DNA of 64,000 bases from positions 8,804,001 to 8,868,000 of the forward strand of contig JAPTOF010000017.1 of assembly GCA_028554755.1 (NCBI GenBank). Direction: 5' to 3'. This document shows, one piece after another, positions 43,743-56,384 of this stretch. The notes beneath the pieces are model-generated. The model was not told where the DNA came from, made no database searches, and worked only from the letters and a program-made list of their open reading frames with translations. How positions within the stretch are numbered: the first letter of the stretch is position 1; every line of letters starts with the position of its first letter. The position numbers were made by a program, and so were the translations under genes. Source of the stretch: Cordia subcordata (taxonomy: Eukaryota > Streptophyta > Magnoliopsida > Boraginales > Cordiaceae).

Positions 43743-45416
43743 TATGTATCTTTTTATTTAAAAGACAAGATCAAACTTGTGCACATAAAAATTCCCACTA
43801 AAGTGAAGAGAAAGTTCAATATTTTAGCACAAGAAGATAATCATCTATTGATTTTCTTTAGTAAATTATATAGTAAATTAAAATTTAGATCAGATGGAAA
43901 TTAACTTGTTATCGTATTTCCTTTATTTCAGAAGTATCTTTCTCTACACAAAAGAAGTATTCTATTTTCTAGACAAATATCTCCCATTCCGAGTTGGTTT
44001 CCCGCAAACAAACTGTTAGATCACTTCCTTCACAATACTTGTTATAGGTTTGAGGTTAATTGACGAAAAATTTGCACACGTGATCTCGATACGGGTTTTG
44101 TTAGGTTTGGTAATAGCCCAAACGAAAGTGGGTCTATAGAAGCCCAAGATGATACAACGTGGGCCAACAAAGCGGACAGAGTCCAAGGGGAAAGGCCCAC
44201 ACGAGATTCCTCGAGCTCTTCATGGTATTTTATTCTATATTATTAATAAACTAATATTGAAAATAATACTTAATAAATTAATTAATTAAAAATTAAAAAC
44301 TATAGCCAATAAAATAAATAATAATAATAATAATAATAATTAATATTAATTAATTAATTAATTTGTTAGGGACATTTTTATAGAATAGCTTGAAATTCTC
44401 ATGAATGTTAGTTTTAAACCAAACCTAACAAGTTAACATTCCTAGGAATTCCCCAAATTTTTCCAAGAATGTTTTTGGTATACCAAATGCTTTTTATATC
44501 ATTCCGGGGAATCACATTATCAGGAATTTATCAACAATAATTTTTTATTCCTTGAACCAAATACCCCCTTAGTTGATAACATATAGTGTCATATCTCTAA
44601 CCATGATTTGTTTCAAAGAGTGTTAAATAAGATGCCAAATTTGTCACAAAAAACAAATAAGCTACATGGTTTTTTTTTTTGGGTCGAATAAACTATAAAT
44701 AGTCGCATATGGGATAGAGGATTTTGCTTTTTTTGATTGAAAAACCTAACACTTTCATTACTTTAACAATTAACCAACTCTCATGGTGTTGCAAACCAAA
44801 TACAAGCAATTAAAGAGCCCCATTAGAGGATAAATCATCCAATTTGAAATTTCAGAGAACTCATATATAGAACGAGAGTAACTTTTGGAAATACATCTAG
44901 ACAGTTTGAATTGCAAATCACTAGATGAAGTCTTTGCAAAAAGCTTTAAATATAATTCATTCTTTGCCTGAACAATTTACATATATTTCGCTTATCTGAC
45001 ATTTTATCGAGTTTCTCTCTTATCCTTCCGTGAAAAACTGTATGTGATAAATCCCGACTTGTATATTGGCCGAAGTGACAAAGTCACGTCACGTTGGACT
45101 GGTAAGTTACAGTTTAATCCTTTAACCTTGAGAAATTGTAGAAGAAAAGGATCAAGGGCCGGATATTTATTTTACTAACCAACTCAAATTTATTTTCTTG
45201 GAAAGACACGTATAGACTTGGGCCATAAATATATTACGACTTGAAATATTTTTTCTCATTAGAATGCCAATTCAATAACGCGTAATGAAACCGTGTTCAT
45301 TATGACGTTAAGTTGTCAAATTTTGGTTCGGCTATCAAGTGCAAATAGCATTACAAGGGTATTGCACAGACACCCCCCAAAAACCAAAGAACATACTTTT
45401 TGCAATATAGGATTTA
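42820..45416. other. spacer between XTH genes B and C
   Basis: No gene is seen. It contains the TA/CA/TG compound microsatellite (43583-43741), an (AAT)n/(TTAA)n stretch around 44320-44362, and a possible MITE remnant at about 44370-44572 (with AACATTCCTAGGAATTCCCC and CCAAATACCCCC). Confidence 0.5.
43583..43741. repeat. palindromic compound microsatellite (CA)n(TA)n(TG)n(TATG)n
   Basis: CA repeats, then TA repeats, then TG repeats form a self-complementary block centred near 43615. TATG/TACATA repeats continue to 43741. The open frames over it are simple Tyr/Val/Cys/His repeats and not genes. Confidence 0.9.
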
Positions 45417-45642
45417 GGGTTTGTTTGGATTAGATTTTTTCAAAAACATTTTTTTATCAGCTTTTAGAAAATAATTTTTTTTGATAAGCTGAAAAATCTA
45501 ACTTTTAAAAAAAATTGTATTTGAGTTTTTTTCAAAATTTCAGCTTTTTTAAAAACCAAATTAAATAGTTATTACAAATTTAATGTACCTTTTTAGGGAA
45601 AAAAAATATTTTTTTTTAAAAAAAATTAATCCAAATAGGCCC
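45417..45642. mobile_element. Tourist-like MITE, copy 2, with TTA target duplication
   Basis: A 226-bp element with ends GGGTTTGTTTGGATTA and TTAATCCAAATAGGCCC. It is flanked on both sides by TTA (45414-45416 and 45643-45645). The 3-bp TTA duplication is the signature of PIF/Harbinger-type MITEs. Interior blocks match the copies at 24787 and 57357. Confidence 0.8.
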
Positions 45643-45991
45643 TTACTATAAAAGATAAGTTGTATATGATAAGAAAATTAAGAAATAACTCTTAAATAAG
45701 GCTATTTCTTTGCGTTTGAGTTGTAGATGATGCTAGACTTCTGTAGCATATGTGTGTCTTTGTTAATAATCAATGAATCTTACTTGTTTAGTAAAAAGAA
45801 GGAAAAAAAACCACTTACAAGTACAAGTAGCAGCTTTTATTACGATAAACGAATGGTACAAAATATTGGAATTTTCTTTATTTGGATGACTATAAAAAAT
45901 AAAGAATACATTAGTAACAGTATAATTTTACAGATTTTGAAAGAAAAATGAAAAGAATTAGTCATCGGTATGGAGGTCTAATAATGTGCGC

Positions 45992-47160
45992 TTAGAATCT
46001 TGAACGTTTGCATTCAGGTGGAACGCCTTGAGGAAACCTTTTGGCATCGGCGCAATAATTGTAGATCATGTACTTCTGCTGCACCCATCGAAGTCTGTTT
46101 CTGCCTTTGGCATCAAGCCCTTGATTTTGCCATCCCTGATTGTTGAAAGAATCGCTGGACTTTGGAGCACAAGATGATCCAACACAAGCGTTGCCATTGA
46201 AGTTTACGTTTCTGTAAGAGGCTGTGAAAGGGGCTTTTGACCAATCTGTCTTGATTCTCCCGCCCTGTGTTGCCCAATCGTCTGCATTCCATAAGCTGCA
46301 GTACACCCTCATGGGTTGATTCTTTGGGTATGGCACGCCAATGGCTTCATGGTTGTTGAATACTCTTAGGGGTATGTTATCAATCATAAAACTGCAAAGA
46401 AGAAGGATCAGTCAGTACATTTACACCTACGAAACACTGACACTCACGTGTGAGCGTGTCGTGTCTACGTATCGGATCCGTGCTTCCTAGTTGTATGGGT
46501 TAGTATTTTGTTACTTACACGATGCGTTGAGAGTTCCAAACGATGGAGTATGTGTGGAAGGCTGAGGTGGGGTCGAACCACAGATGGAACTGTTGTTCTT
46601 TGTCACCTTTGCCTTGAGAGTAAACATTGGTGTGGACCGTGTAGGGCTGTCCTGAAACATTTCCCAAGAACTCAAAATCAATTTCGTCATGGCCAGCTCC
46701 TTGAGATGATAACTGCAGAAAATGAACAAAAGTATTAGTCTCTCGTCCACACGATTGCTTATAGTTTTTTCTTGTAACTTGACTACAAAATTATGACACA
46801 GCAGTTTTGGTTTCAAATTTCTTCGATAAAATCATATCTATTTCGCGTCCGATTTTAATCGATACTTACATAGAATGTGGTCACCGTACCAGCAGAATTT
46901 CCAGGTACAAGCTTGAGTTGCGTGTCGAATCTTCCAAAAAGATACTGGTTTTTTGATTGGAAGCCAGACCCGGAAGATTGATCCAGGGACAAAGTTAGAA
47001 GCTGGCCGCCGTTGAGCACTTGAGCTCGTTGACCACCCCAGGTGATGTCCATGTCTTGATAGAAGTTGCCAGCAGAAGCCATCAAAATGAAAGCCATAAA
47101 CATGGAGAGTTGCAGCATTGCAGCAGAAGAAGAAAGTCTAAAACAAGTAAAAGCTGCCAT
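45992..47160 (-). CDS. XTH: xyloglucan endotransglucosylase/hydrolase, XTH gene C
   Basis: Exons are 47160-46870, 46712-46519 and 46391-45992 (291 + 194 + 400 bp), giving 294 residues. The hydrophobic signal peptide spans about 15-30, and the mature start is near N32 ([12 protein letters not shown]). The active site [11 protein letters not shown] is at 105-115 (E107, D109, E111), with an NVS sequon at 115. It has [36 protein letters not shown] and a C-terminal [23 protein letters not shown]. Exon 2 ends CGCATCGT/GTAAGT, so the joined codon is Val where the others have Ile. It is the closest outgroup to D, E and F: it shares NFNGNAC and SSDSFN but keeps QQKYM and PPEC at positions where those three changed. 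Confidence 0.92.
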
Positions 47161-47270
47161 TTTTAGAGAGCTGAGGGAAAAAAAATGGAAACAATTTGAT
47201 GCTCAAACAGAATGGATTTCTTTGTCTTTTGGGTTGAGTTGTGATGGTGATTGTGTTGATCTTGAGGTGT

Positions 47271-47277
47271 TTATATA
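47271..47277 (-). promoter_or_regulatory. TATA box of XTH gene C
   Basis: Minus-strand TATATAA lies about 111 bp upstream of the ATG. Confidence 0.65.
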
Positions 47278-48871
47278 GGAGTGTATGAAGTGGAGGAAGT
47301 ATCTGAGTGAGAGGAATGCAGAATTATGAAGGTATGGAAACGCCTAGTTGCACCAAAGTAGGACAACGTTAATAACTTACAGTTGGCATCTTTTAAGATT
47401 ATTCAAAGTGATGGCAATTGACAAACGTTTGCGCGTTTGTTCCACCCATGGTTATGGACATGGCACGCTAGATTTATTCAATGGGAGGAATGGTCACATC
47501 ACATATCTAATTTATTTGAAGGAGGCATCAACTATGATTCGTTTTTTCTTTTATTTTTTCTTTTGGTCAAATAAAAAGAAACCAAATACACTGCTCAGCC
47601 AATGCCACAATAGTCCAAATTAGAAATCAGAAGTTTTACAAGAGCAGAGGTATATTAAAATCTCCATCTACACACAAGCAATTCCTAAATTGAGCTTTAG
47701 CCATCTCGTTGTAGTCGTAATTGGCAGTTCTCAAAATACACTTGAAATCCAAAGAAGAACTCTCGACACCAGTTCTTTCAATAGATTCGTCATACTATTC
47801 TTTCAAATATTCTTAGACGTATAATAACTTGTTCTCGAAGAAAAATCATATAATAATGAATTCAAATTCGTGTACGAACGAGTTTACGAACCACACAAAA
47901 TACTCTATCCCTAGAATAACTCGTTAAGGCCATCAACATTTTATTTTCTAAGCCGTAGGAAGTTCAATTGACCTCACTTTTGAATTCCGAGTAGGTAGAG
48001 ATTAAACGAAGGAAGCTAAAGAGGAGACCCTGGAAGCTTCTTTTCCCATAATCACTTTGTGTGGTTGGAAAAAGCTCATTGGAATGAAAAGGTCAAAGGG
48101 ATTCTTGTTGCGCCACTTGAATAATGCCGTGCCATACAATGATTATACAAACTGCTCGATTTTTGTCTTCCCACGTGTCACGTGCTTAATCTGCCTTCCA
48201 GGTTTAATTTTCTAGACCATTTAGTATATCAAATAGGATGTCAAGATAATTTAAAGGAGAAGCTTTTGACGAATAAAATATTTATTTTTAACTTTTAAAA
48301 TTACATTTAAGACTATCTCGGTTTTTGAACATTAATTTTTTTCCGCAATAAATTTTGAGCAAATATAACTTATAGGTCTTATCATGCATTTATCATTCAA
48401 TAAACTTGTGTTTAAGCAAATTGGTAGAAGTCCCTTTCCTAATTTTCTCATTCCCTTCTAGGGCTACAAATAATTCGTCCAACCAGAGATATTAATAGGA
48501 AATCCGAATCGAATTTGACTTGATCTTGTTGTCCTTAGATCACTCAAATCTGTGTGATAACAAAAGTCATCTTCCCCAGTGTCACAAGTTGTTGTATGCG
48601 CAAAACCAACGGAACACCCGGCAACGGCCTAGTTTGTTGTCATAAATTAGTCAGTCAAACTCAACCTCGCACACACAAGTGTTTACACACGCACACACGT
48701 GTTTGTCCTCGTCTACAAATGTTTGCCTCACAATATAGAGTTTATATGCAAGCAATCAACGATATAGTTAGAATTAAAGAAACACAAAAATTACGAGCAA
48801 TACTCAACCTTGTATGTATTCCCGCAATATGATTATAAAGAAATCCAAAATTGAACTTACAAGACACTCTC

Positions 48872-48950
48872 TTGTAACTCACTCTATATCTATATATGCA
48901 AATGCCACAGTTTTTGTAACTCACTCTTTTTCTATATATGCAAATGCTTG
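48872..48950. repeat. 42-bp tandem duplication
   Basis: TTGTAACTCACTCT followed by CTATATATGCAAATGC begins at 48872 and again at 48914, almost identical. Confidence 0.8.
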
Positions 48951-49109
48951 GGGTATCTCATACAAGAGGCTAATTGCTCACCAAGTATATATTTGCCCAC
49001 TAACAACATGAAAAACAAGGGAGACAAACCTAACCCACTAAATTCATGGAGTGAACTTGGTCACCATGCAAGGACCAGCTTCTGTGCATTGTTTCTTGCA
49101 TTATGCACG

Positions 49110-49265
49110 TGTTATTACCCATCTCTGTTTAGCATTCTTGGGCCACTCATATGTCTTGATTTAACGTTCTTGGTTCTTAGTTCGAGTCACATGTGAAGGG
49201 GTGTTGAAATACATTCTTTCCACATAGAAAAATTCAAAAAATCTAATACTACCTTATAACCTCAA
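49110..49265. repeat. dispersed repeat, copy 1 (partner 51035-51235)
   Basis: It shares CCCATCTCTGTT, TTGGGCCAC, AACGTTCTTGGTT, TTCGAGTCACATGTGA and GTTGAAATACATTC..CACA with the partner, in the same order. The partner carries an extra stretch of about 40 bp. Confidence 0.65.
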
Positions 49266-50051
49266 TGTTTTTATATGATATTAGAGGCTTTTGGCCTAGT
49301 TTCTTACATCGTGCACGTGTGACCCAACGAGGAGTTGGGACCCTATGGTCAAGGAGACTTACTTATGCATAAAATTTTTCTGATGACAGGGTCTGTAAGT
49401 TCTATTTTACAAGAATTGTAATATAAAACATTAAGACATAGCCCAAATTTACTAGTAAATATTTTATATTAATCTCTATTCATGATAGTTTTATTTAGTT
49501 TTATGCATTATCTTATTCATATGTAATCATCCAATTGAAATTTGTTGCTCAAAGATTGGAATTCTTCTCAAGAATTTATCCATAAATACTTCTGTTTCCT
49601 TCACATAAAAGTCGGCAGTAAAGAGCTCTAAAATCAACCTCTATCATTTATTCATTTAGATGAAAGAAGCTTGAATTTAAGTTGCCTGTTAACCATGCAC
49701 TTGATTAAAAAAAAGGCACTGCATTTCTATATTTTTCTCTCATTTCTTTTTATTTTCACTCTTTCTCTTCAAGGCTCAAGCATAAGATAGACTGGTCTTT
49801 GCATATTCTCAAGAATCACTAATGATGAGGTCATGCAGCGTGCAATCTCATAATTATTTACAAGTTATTAAATTATAACAATCTGCCTAATTTAGAACCA
49901 TTTAATAATAGAATTACGTACTTTATGTAGTTATACAATTTTTTTTTCAATCAACATTTTTTAATAAATGATAAACAAGTGCCTGCTAAAATGTTAAGTT
50001 TTAAAAACTTATTGAACCATTTAAATGAAATTAGTCAAAAGCATTTTTTTG

Positions 50052-50937
50052 GGTGAGTTAAGGAGGGAGTTAAATTCAAATAAGTCCCTACTGTTAACAC
50101 CTTTTTTCATTTTAGTCCCTATTGTTGCAAATAATTCATATAAGTCCTCAATGTTTACTTATTATAGTCAAATTAATCCCTGCAGTTAGAGTTAAATTCA
50201 AATAAATTTCTAATGTTTACATATTTTTTAATTTTAATCCCTATTGTTTCAAATAATTCATACAAGTCCCCAATGTTTAATTATTATGGTCAGATTAGTC
50301 CCTACAACTAGAATGAACGTTAGTTTTGACGAAAATGTCCCAAATGACCTCAAACATAAAAGCAATTGACAATCTTACCCTTTGCGCTATAAAACGAAAT
50401 CCGATTATCTATTTTTTTAAGCAAGAATTCCTAGCCAAAAAGAAAAAAAGCAGTAGGAATTTAACATTTTGGATGATAGTTATTGCATTCTTTGCATATT
50501 TGGATTTATTGTGAACTTTTATAAGACACATTAGATATCTGATTGAAAATTTTTAATAAAAATTAGGAACTTTTATTGTCTAAAAATTATTCCATAATAA
50601 AATTCACAGTACAAAAGTTCAAGGTATTATAATCAACTAAGAATAAAAAAAAGAAAATAAAATTACTTCCAATCTTTTTTATTTATTTTTTCTTAAAACA
50701 GGGACTAACTTAAATAAGTTTGTAAAACATTGGTGATTAATATGAATTCTTTTTAAATAATGGGGACTAGTTTGACTAATTTTGTGAAACATTGGGAATA
50801 ATATAAATTTTTTTAAATAATAAAGACTAATCTGACTACATTTGTGAAACATTAAGGACTAATTTAAATATTTTAAAATAACAGGGACCACTTTAAAAAA
50901 ATAGAGAAACAATAAAGATTTATTGTGAAATTTACCC
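50052..50937. mobile_element. fold-back element, copy 1
   Basis: The left arm repeats phrases such as AAATTCAAATAAGTCCCTA, AATAATTCATATAAGTCC and TCAATGTTTAC. The right arm carries their complement (ACATTGGTGATTAATATGAATT, GGGACTA, GTGAAACATT). The left arm is itself a tandem duplication with a period of about 120 bp. There is no coding capacity. A relative lies at 61165-61530. Confidence 0.6.
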
Positions 50938-51034
50938 TTAAGGAGGTGCCTATTTATTTAATGCACGAAATAAAAGAATAAATATATTCTTGGTGAGCTC
51001 GGGCACCCTGTCAACAATATATAGCTCTGCCAAT

Positions 51035-51235
51035 GGTGTGACCCATCTCTGTTCAGTGTTTTTGGGCCACGCCCAATTTCCGTTTAGCGTTCTTAGTTTT
51101 TGTTCGAGTTACACGTGAGCGATTATTGATATATATTCTACGAAATTTAAGGTCATTTTATAAGATTCTAAGTTAGGAGTGTTAAAATACATTCCCACAG
51201 AAAAAAAAAAAATCTAAAATTACTTTATAAGATGC
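51035..51235. repeat. dispersed repeat, copy 2 (partner 49110-49265)
   Basis: Same phrases as copy 1, with substitutions. It ends in an A-rich run and TCTAAAATTACTTTATAAGATG. Confidence 0.65.
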
Positions 51236-51632
51236 CGAGTCACTCTTTATACTAATGAAACATCTCTGATTCTTAACAGTAACCATGGAATGAAATCATA
51301 AGTTTAATTAACTCTAACAGTTTTCCAAATAATGGAGGGCATCTTGTGTCAACTACTTCTTTTTGCACCATTAATCTCATTTTACTAGCGATTGGGTGCA
51401 TGTAGGAAATCTTTTACCAGTTATGTTAAACATTTTCCCTTTCTTCCCCGATAGAGTGATGACAAGTGAAGAACCGGTAGATCAAACATTTTAATTTTCA
51501 TTGAATGGAATACTTTTATTATGATTCTTGAAAAAGAATAAAGAATTTTACAGATTTATCATTTACCAAGTGACAAGCAAAAATCGAGAAATCTAATATA
51601 TGGCAGTGGGCATCGATCCTCTCTTGTGTTCC

Positions 51633-52709
51633 CTAGAATCCTGAACGCTTACATTCTGGTGACAACCCCTGAGGAAACCTTTTAACATCGGCGCAATAGT
51701 TGTAGATCATGTGATTTTGCTGCACCCATCGAAGCCTGTTTCTACCATCAGCATCGAGATCTTGATTTCGCCATTCTTGACCGTTGAAAGAATCACTGGA
51801 CTTTGGAGCACAAAATGTTCCAACACAAGCATTGCCATTGAAGTTGACGTTTCTGTAAGAGGCAGTGAAAGGGGCTTTTGACCAATCTGTCTTGATTCTC
51901 CCACCTTGTGTTGCCCAATCATCTGCATTCCACAAGCTGCAGTACACCCTCATGGGTTGGTTCTTTGGGAATGGCACGCCAATGGCTTCATCATTGTTGA
52001 ACACTCTGAGAGGAGTGTTGTCCACCACGAAACTGTTTATTGACAAATGGTGAACAATTTAGGAAAAAGAACTTCCAGGAAATATATAACTGAAGAATGA
52101 ATTACTTAAACTATTTGAAATGTATATAAGTAATAGCTTACATGATGCGTTGAGAGTTCCAAATGATGGAGTAGGTGTGGAAATCTGCAGTAGGATCGAA
52201 CCACAGATGGAACTGCTGCTCTTTGTCACCTTTGCCTTTTGAGTAAACATTGGTGTGGACGGTGTATGGTTCACCTGACGCATTGCCTAAGAATTCAAAA
52301 TCGATTTCATCATGGCCTTGTCCTTGAGACGATAGCTGCACACAAACACAAGTTCGTCAACGAAATTATTCAAGAAATTAGAGTTGAATTTACTTGTAAT
52401 ATTATAATAATTACGACTTACATAAAAAGTGGTCACGGTGCCAGCTGAATTGTCGGGTACAAGCTTGAGTTGCACATCGAATCTACCAAATAGATACCCG
52501 TTCTTGGACTGGAATCCGGCCCCGGAAAATTGGTCGAGAGACAATGTAAGAAGTTGGCCTCCATCGTGAATCTTAGCTCGCTGATCTCCCCATGTTACAT
52601 CAACATCTTGATAGAAATTACCAGCAAAAGCGGCTAAAACAGATGCCATGAGGACTAAGAGCTTGAGTATTCTGGACGCTGCTGCGGAAGAATTTTTCAT
52701 AGACGACAT
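51633..52709 (-). CDS. XTH: xyloglucan endotransglucosylase/hydrolase, XTH gene D
   Basis: Exons are 52709-52422, 52335-52142 and 52032-51633 (288 + 194 + 400 bp), giving 293 residues. The signal peptide is about 15-30, with the mature [12 protein letters not shown] near 31. The active site [11 protein letters not shown] is at 104-114 (E106, D108, E110), with an NAS sequon at 114. It belongs to the D/E/F subgroup: GAGFQSKN instead of GSGF, EPYT instead of [14 protein letters not shown] instead of QQKYM, and GLSPEC instead of PPEC. It is nearly identical to gene F. Private changes include KIHDGG, KNGYLF and a Phe in GTFCAP. Introns are 86 and 109 bp. Confidence 0.92.
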
Positions 52710-52821
52710 GTTTAAATTAACTCTAGGGACAGAAATGCAGATGGAGCGGCTTAAGGACAGGGGAAAAATTGCTAATATTTGTTTGATGATGGGGTTGAGA
52801 AATTTGGCTTGAGAAGGCTGC

Positions 52822-52830
52822 TTATATATA
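52822..52830 (-). promoter_or_regulatory. TATA box of XTH gene D
   Basis: Minus-strand TATATATAA lies about 113 bp upstream of the ATG. Confidence 0.65.
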
Positions 52831-52899
52831 GAGATGGGTTCTTAACTCTCAGCAGAGAAGTTTCCTGGAGAGTAATTAGTGGGTTGGGGGGTGGCGGGG

Positions 52900-53010
52900 G
52901 CGAGACATAAAATGCCAGTGGGATGACAGTGATTCACTAACAAAAATGTTTTTGAGCGTCGCCGCGTAGGTGTTTGATTTGTTGGTCTGCCGGTTGAAAA
53001 AAGGCATCTT
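52900..53010 (-). promoter_or_regulatory. conserved upstream block of XTH gene D
   Basis: The plus-strand phrases GCCAGTGGGATGACAGTGAT, ACTAACAAAAATGTTT, GCCGCGTAGGT and TTGGTC..GGTTGA recur in the same order upstream of gene F (59795-59930) and partly gene E (55905-55985). They may be duplicated promoter sequence or simply the edge of the duplication unit. Confidence 0.5.
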
Positions 53011-53722
53011 GGTTTTGGGACACACATTGCATAGTGGAGACAGCTTTCACTCCAAAAGTGAATGGGGGAGTTGAACTATTCGCTATTATTATATATCCAA
53101 GGTTTGGGTTGTTGTCTTGACAAAGATTCCAGGCAGCTTCTTGTGTTGCTTATATTTTATAGTACTAGTAAGCTAACTTAATCTTATTGTAATATAAAAT
53201 TTAAATTATATAATAAATATTTATTAAAAATTCATTAATCTTTTAAGAAGTCAAATAAATTATACTTGTGTTTATATATCTCTCTGTAAAAATTGAAGCC
53301 CGAAAGGGTGTTAATTTGTCTCTTTGTTAGTTTGATAAATTTGAGATGAGATTGATTGTAAAGTGGAAAACAATTTGTGGAATTAGAGGGGTTGAGTGAA
53401 TATAAGGATGAATTTTCTTTTGGATTTACCTGATTCAATCCAATTGGAATTTCATATGTAAAATTTATATTAGAGTCGGATTGAAATTTTTTATTTTTTA
53501 TTTTTGATTCTCATAATTACTTTAATGTAATATGAGATGATTTTGCAATTATTTAAACTTTGAAAATTGTGATTTAGATAAATTTAAATTTTTGTATTTA
53601 ATTTTCTTCAATTGTTCATATCCACTTTTAAATTTAATCTCAATTAACATAGTGTAATTTAACAAGTAACAAAAAGACAAAAAAATAATGAGAAACTTAA
53701 AGATCCAAAACTGGGGTATTTA

Positions 53723-53764
<42 letters not shown>

Positions 53765-54638
53765 GTGATGCTCATGTTTGAACAGAATGGATGCTTATGA
53801 TTTTAAGAACTCCCTAGCTAAAATTCCAATTAAACATCTTCAGGCTCTCAAGTAGGAACCTTTTGTCTTTCTTTTTTCTGCACCAAATCGTTGTCCTTAT
53901 TTTAGAAGTCCTAAATTTTATAAGTTTTGATCATGCAAAATTTATTGAAAGAGAAACTTGCTAGAATGAGGATTTGAGGATTTTTACAGCGGCTAAAAAA
54001 ATGTAGAGTTGTATTCTTTTTAAGTTTGAAAAATGATATGTTTTACTAACATAGATTTATTTTATCAAGATAAAATTTTAAAAGCAAATATGAAACTTAA
54101 CGAGGTTAACTTTAACGACTTGACTGACAACCAATGGAGTTAAGTGATTATTTATTTACATTAGGAGGAAAGTATACTAACTGTATATATTAAGTGGGGT
54201 TAAATAGAAAATTTCCGTTCATTTGACTAGCTTTGCAGCATCCAAGAAATTTTGGTATCGTTTTAATTAGAGGAAGTTATTAGAAACAGAGTATCTTCCC
54301 CAAAATTATAAATTCGGTAGTAGAACGATACATGCCAAATGGTGGTGCCATTTCTTCTCAGTTTGCTTTGAAATAGTGGAATGGTTAATTAGATGAGGGG
54401 AACGGAATGACTTTTGTATTGATAAATCCTCATTTAAGTGTTCCCCTCTTTCCCCAAGATACAGTAATGATAAGTCAGAGAACGAGTAGAACATCATAGT
54501 TTTCATCAAATGGGATATTTTAATTATGGTTCCTGAAAAAATAAAGAATTTTACAAATTTATAATCTACGTACGAAGTTAAAAAAAAAAATGAAAAATCA
54601 AGAACTCTCATATGTGGCATCGATCCTTTTTGTGTTCC
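53011..54638. other. spacer between XTH genes D and E
   Basis: AT-rich, no gene. (TA)n lies at about 53731-53760. From about 54236 it resembles the downstream flank of gene F. Confidence 0.5.
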
Positions 54639-55726
54639 CTAAAATCCTGAACGCTTACATTCAGGAGACAGTCCTTGAGGAAACCTTTTAACATCGGCGC
54701 AATAGTTGTAGATCATGTGATTTTGCTGCACCCATCGAAGCCTGTTTCTTCCATTGGCGTCAAGATCTTGATTTTGCCATTCTTGACCGTTGAAAGAATC
54801 ACTGGACTTTGGAGCACAAGATGTTCCAGCACAAGCATTGCCATTGAAGTTGACGTTTCTGTAAGAGGCAGTGAAAGGGGCTTTTGTCCAATCTGTCTTG
54901 ATTCTCCCGCCTTGTGTTGCCCAATCATCTGCATTCCATAAGCTGCAGTACAGCTTCATGGGTTGGTTCTTTGGGTATGGCACCCCAATGGCTTCATCGT
55001 TGTTGAATACTCTTAAGGGAGTGTTGTCCACCATGAAACTGTATTCACAAATAGTGAACATTTTAGTAACACAAAAAAAAAAAAAAAATTTCAAGAAATA
55101 ACTGAAGAATGAGTTGCTTAAATTCTTTAAAAGTGAAGAAATAATGGCTTACATGATGCGTTGTGAGTTCCAAATGATGGAGTAGGTGTGGAAGTCTGCA
55201 GTAGGATCGAACCACAGATGGAACTGCTGCTCTTTGTCACCTTTGCCTTTTGAGTAAACATTGGTGTGGACTGTATATGGTTCACCTGATGCGTTGCCTA
55301 AGAACTCGAAATCGATCTCATCGTGCCCTGCTCCTTGAGATGATATCTGCGCACAATTTAGAGAATCGTCAATGAAGTTATTCGAGAGATGATTGGAATA
55401 GACATTACTGATTGAGATTTGGATTCTCTTGTAACATTATAAGCGAGGCTTACGTACAATGTAGTCACAGTGCCCGCTGAATTCCCGGGTATGAGCTTGA
55501 GTTGCATATCAAATCTACCAAACAGATACTCGTTCTTGGACTGAAATCCGGCACCAGAAAGTTGGTCTAAAGTCAAGGTGAGAAGTTGGCCGCCGTCGAG
55601 AACCTTGGCTCGTTGGTCTCCCCATGTTATGTCAACATCTTGATAGAAATTACCACCAAAAGCAGCTAAAACACACGCCATGAGGACTAAGAGTTGAAGC
55701 ATTTTAGAATCGATCATAGAAGACAT
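54639..55726 (-). CDS. XTH: xyloglucan endotransglucosylase/hydrolase, XTH gene E
   Basis: Exons are 55726-55454, 55346-55153 and 55038-54639 (273 + 194 + 400 bp), giving 288 residues. The signal peptide is about 9-25, with the mature [12 protein letters not shown] from 26. The active site [11 protein letters not shown] is at 99-109 (E101, D103, E105), with an NAS sequon at 109. Exon 2 starts with Ile ([10 protein letters not shown]) where the others have Leu. Its D/E/F features are [18 protein letters not shown] and GLSPEC. Own changes include VTTLY and MKLYCSLW. Introns are 107 and 114 bp. The donor of intron 1 is TAC/GTAAGC. The frame is intact. Confidence 0.92.
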
Positions 55727-55830
55727 TTTAACTAATCTTGGGAAGAAATTAATGTAGACAGAGACTAGGAAGAGAAATGCTAATGATGTTTGTTTGCTAT
55801 GGTTGAAAGAATTGGCTCGTTAAGGCATGC

Positions 55831-55838
55831 TTTATATA
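55831..55838 (-). promoter_or_regulatory. TATA box of XTH gene E
   Basis: Minus-strand TATATAAA lies about 105 bp upstream of the ATG. Confidence 0.65.
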
Positions 55839-56384
55839 GATGGTTTCTTGAAGCAAGCCATGCTTTAAGGAAGTATCGAAGAGAGTGACGAAGGGCCCAG
55901 TTACACAGTATGAGAATAGTAAATTACTAACAAATGTTTACGCGTCGGTTTGATTGTTGTCGGTCTAAAATCGATTTTTTTGCTTTGGATACAGAGATGC
56001 ATATTGATATTGATATTGAATTCATGATGCAGCTAGCTGCCACCAGCAAAGTTAATGGGGCCTTTTAAAGGATTTTGTAATATTATTATTATTATTATTA
56101 TTATTATTTCTGAGTTGTCTCTTTTTTGTTCATCATCACAATTTACAAAGCATGCACAAGGATATTTTAGAATTCTCATCTCTCTTAGTCTCTTACTTCG
56201 CACGATTCCTAGCAGCTTCTTGTTGTGCTTCAAATACCATTTATTTTTTCCCTTTTTGTTTTGGTAAAGGGTCGGTTTAAAATGAAACTAATTTAGGAAT
56301 TGAAATTCCTCTAACATCATTCGTCAACTTACTCTTTAATGTATAGCCAAGCTGTTTTTTCTACAATCCTTTCCCCCACCCCAA

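Larger units (their letters stand above)
47278..51632. other. spacer between XTH genes C and D
   Basis: No gene is called. The region has a 42-bp tandem duplication near 48872-48950, a dispersed repeat pair (49110-49265 and 51035-51235), and a fold-back element (50052-50937). The conserved downstream flank shared with genes E and F starts near 51420. Confidence 0.5.

Noticed and set aside
43512..43904. Open frames over the TA/CA/TG repeat
   Set aside because: Microsatellite translations only.
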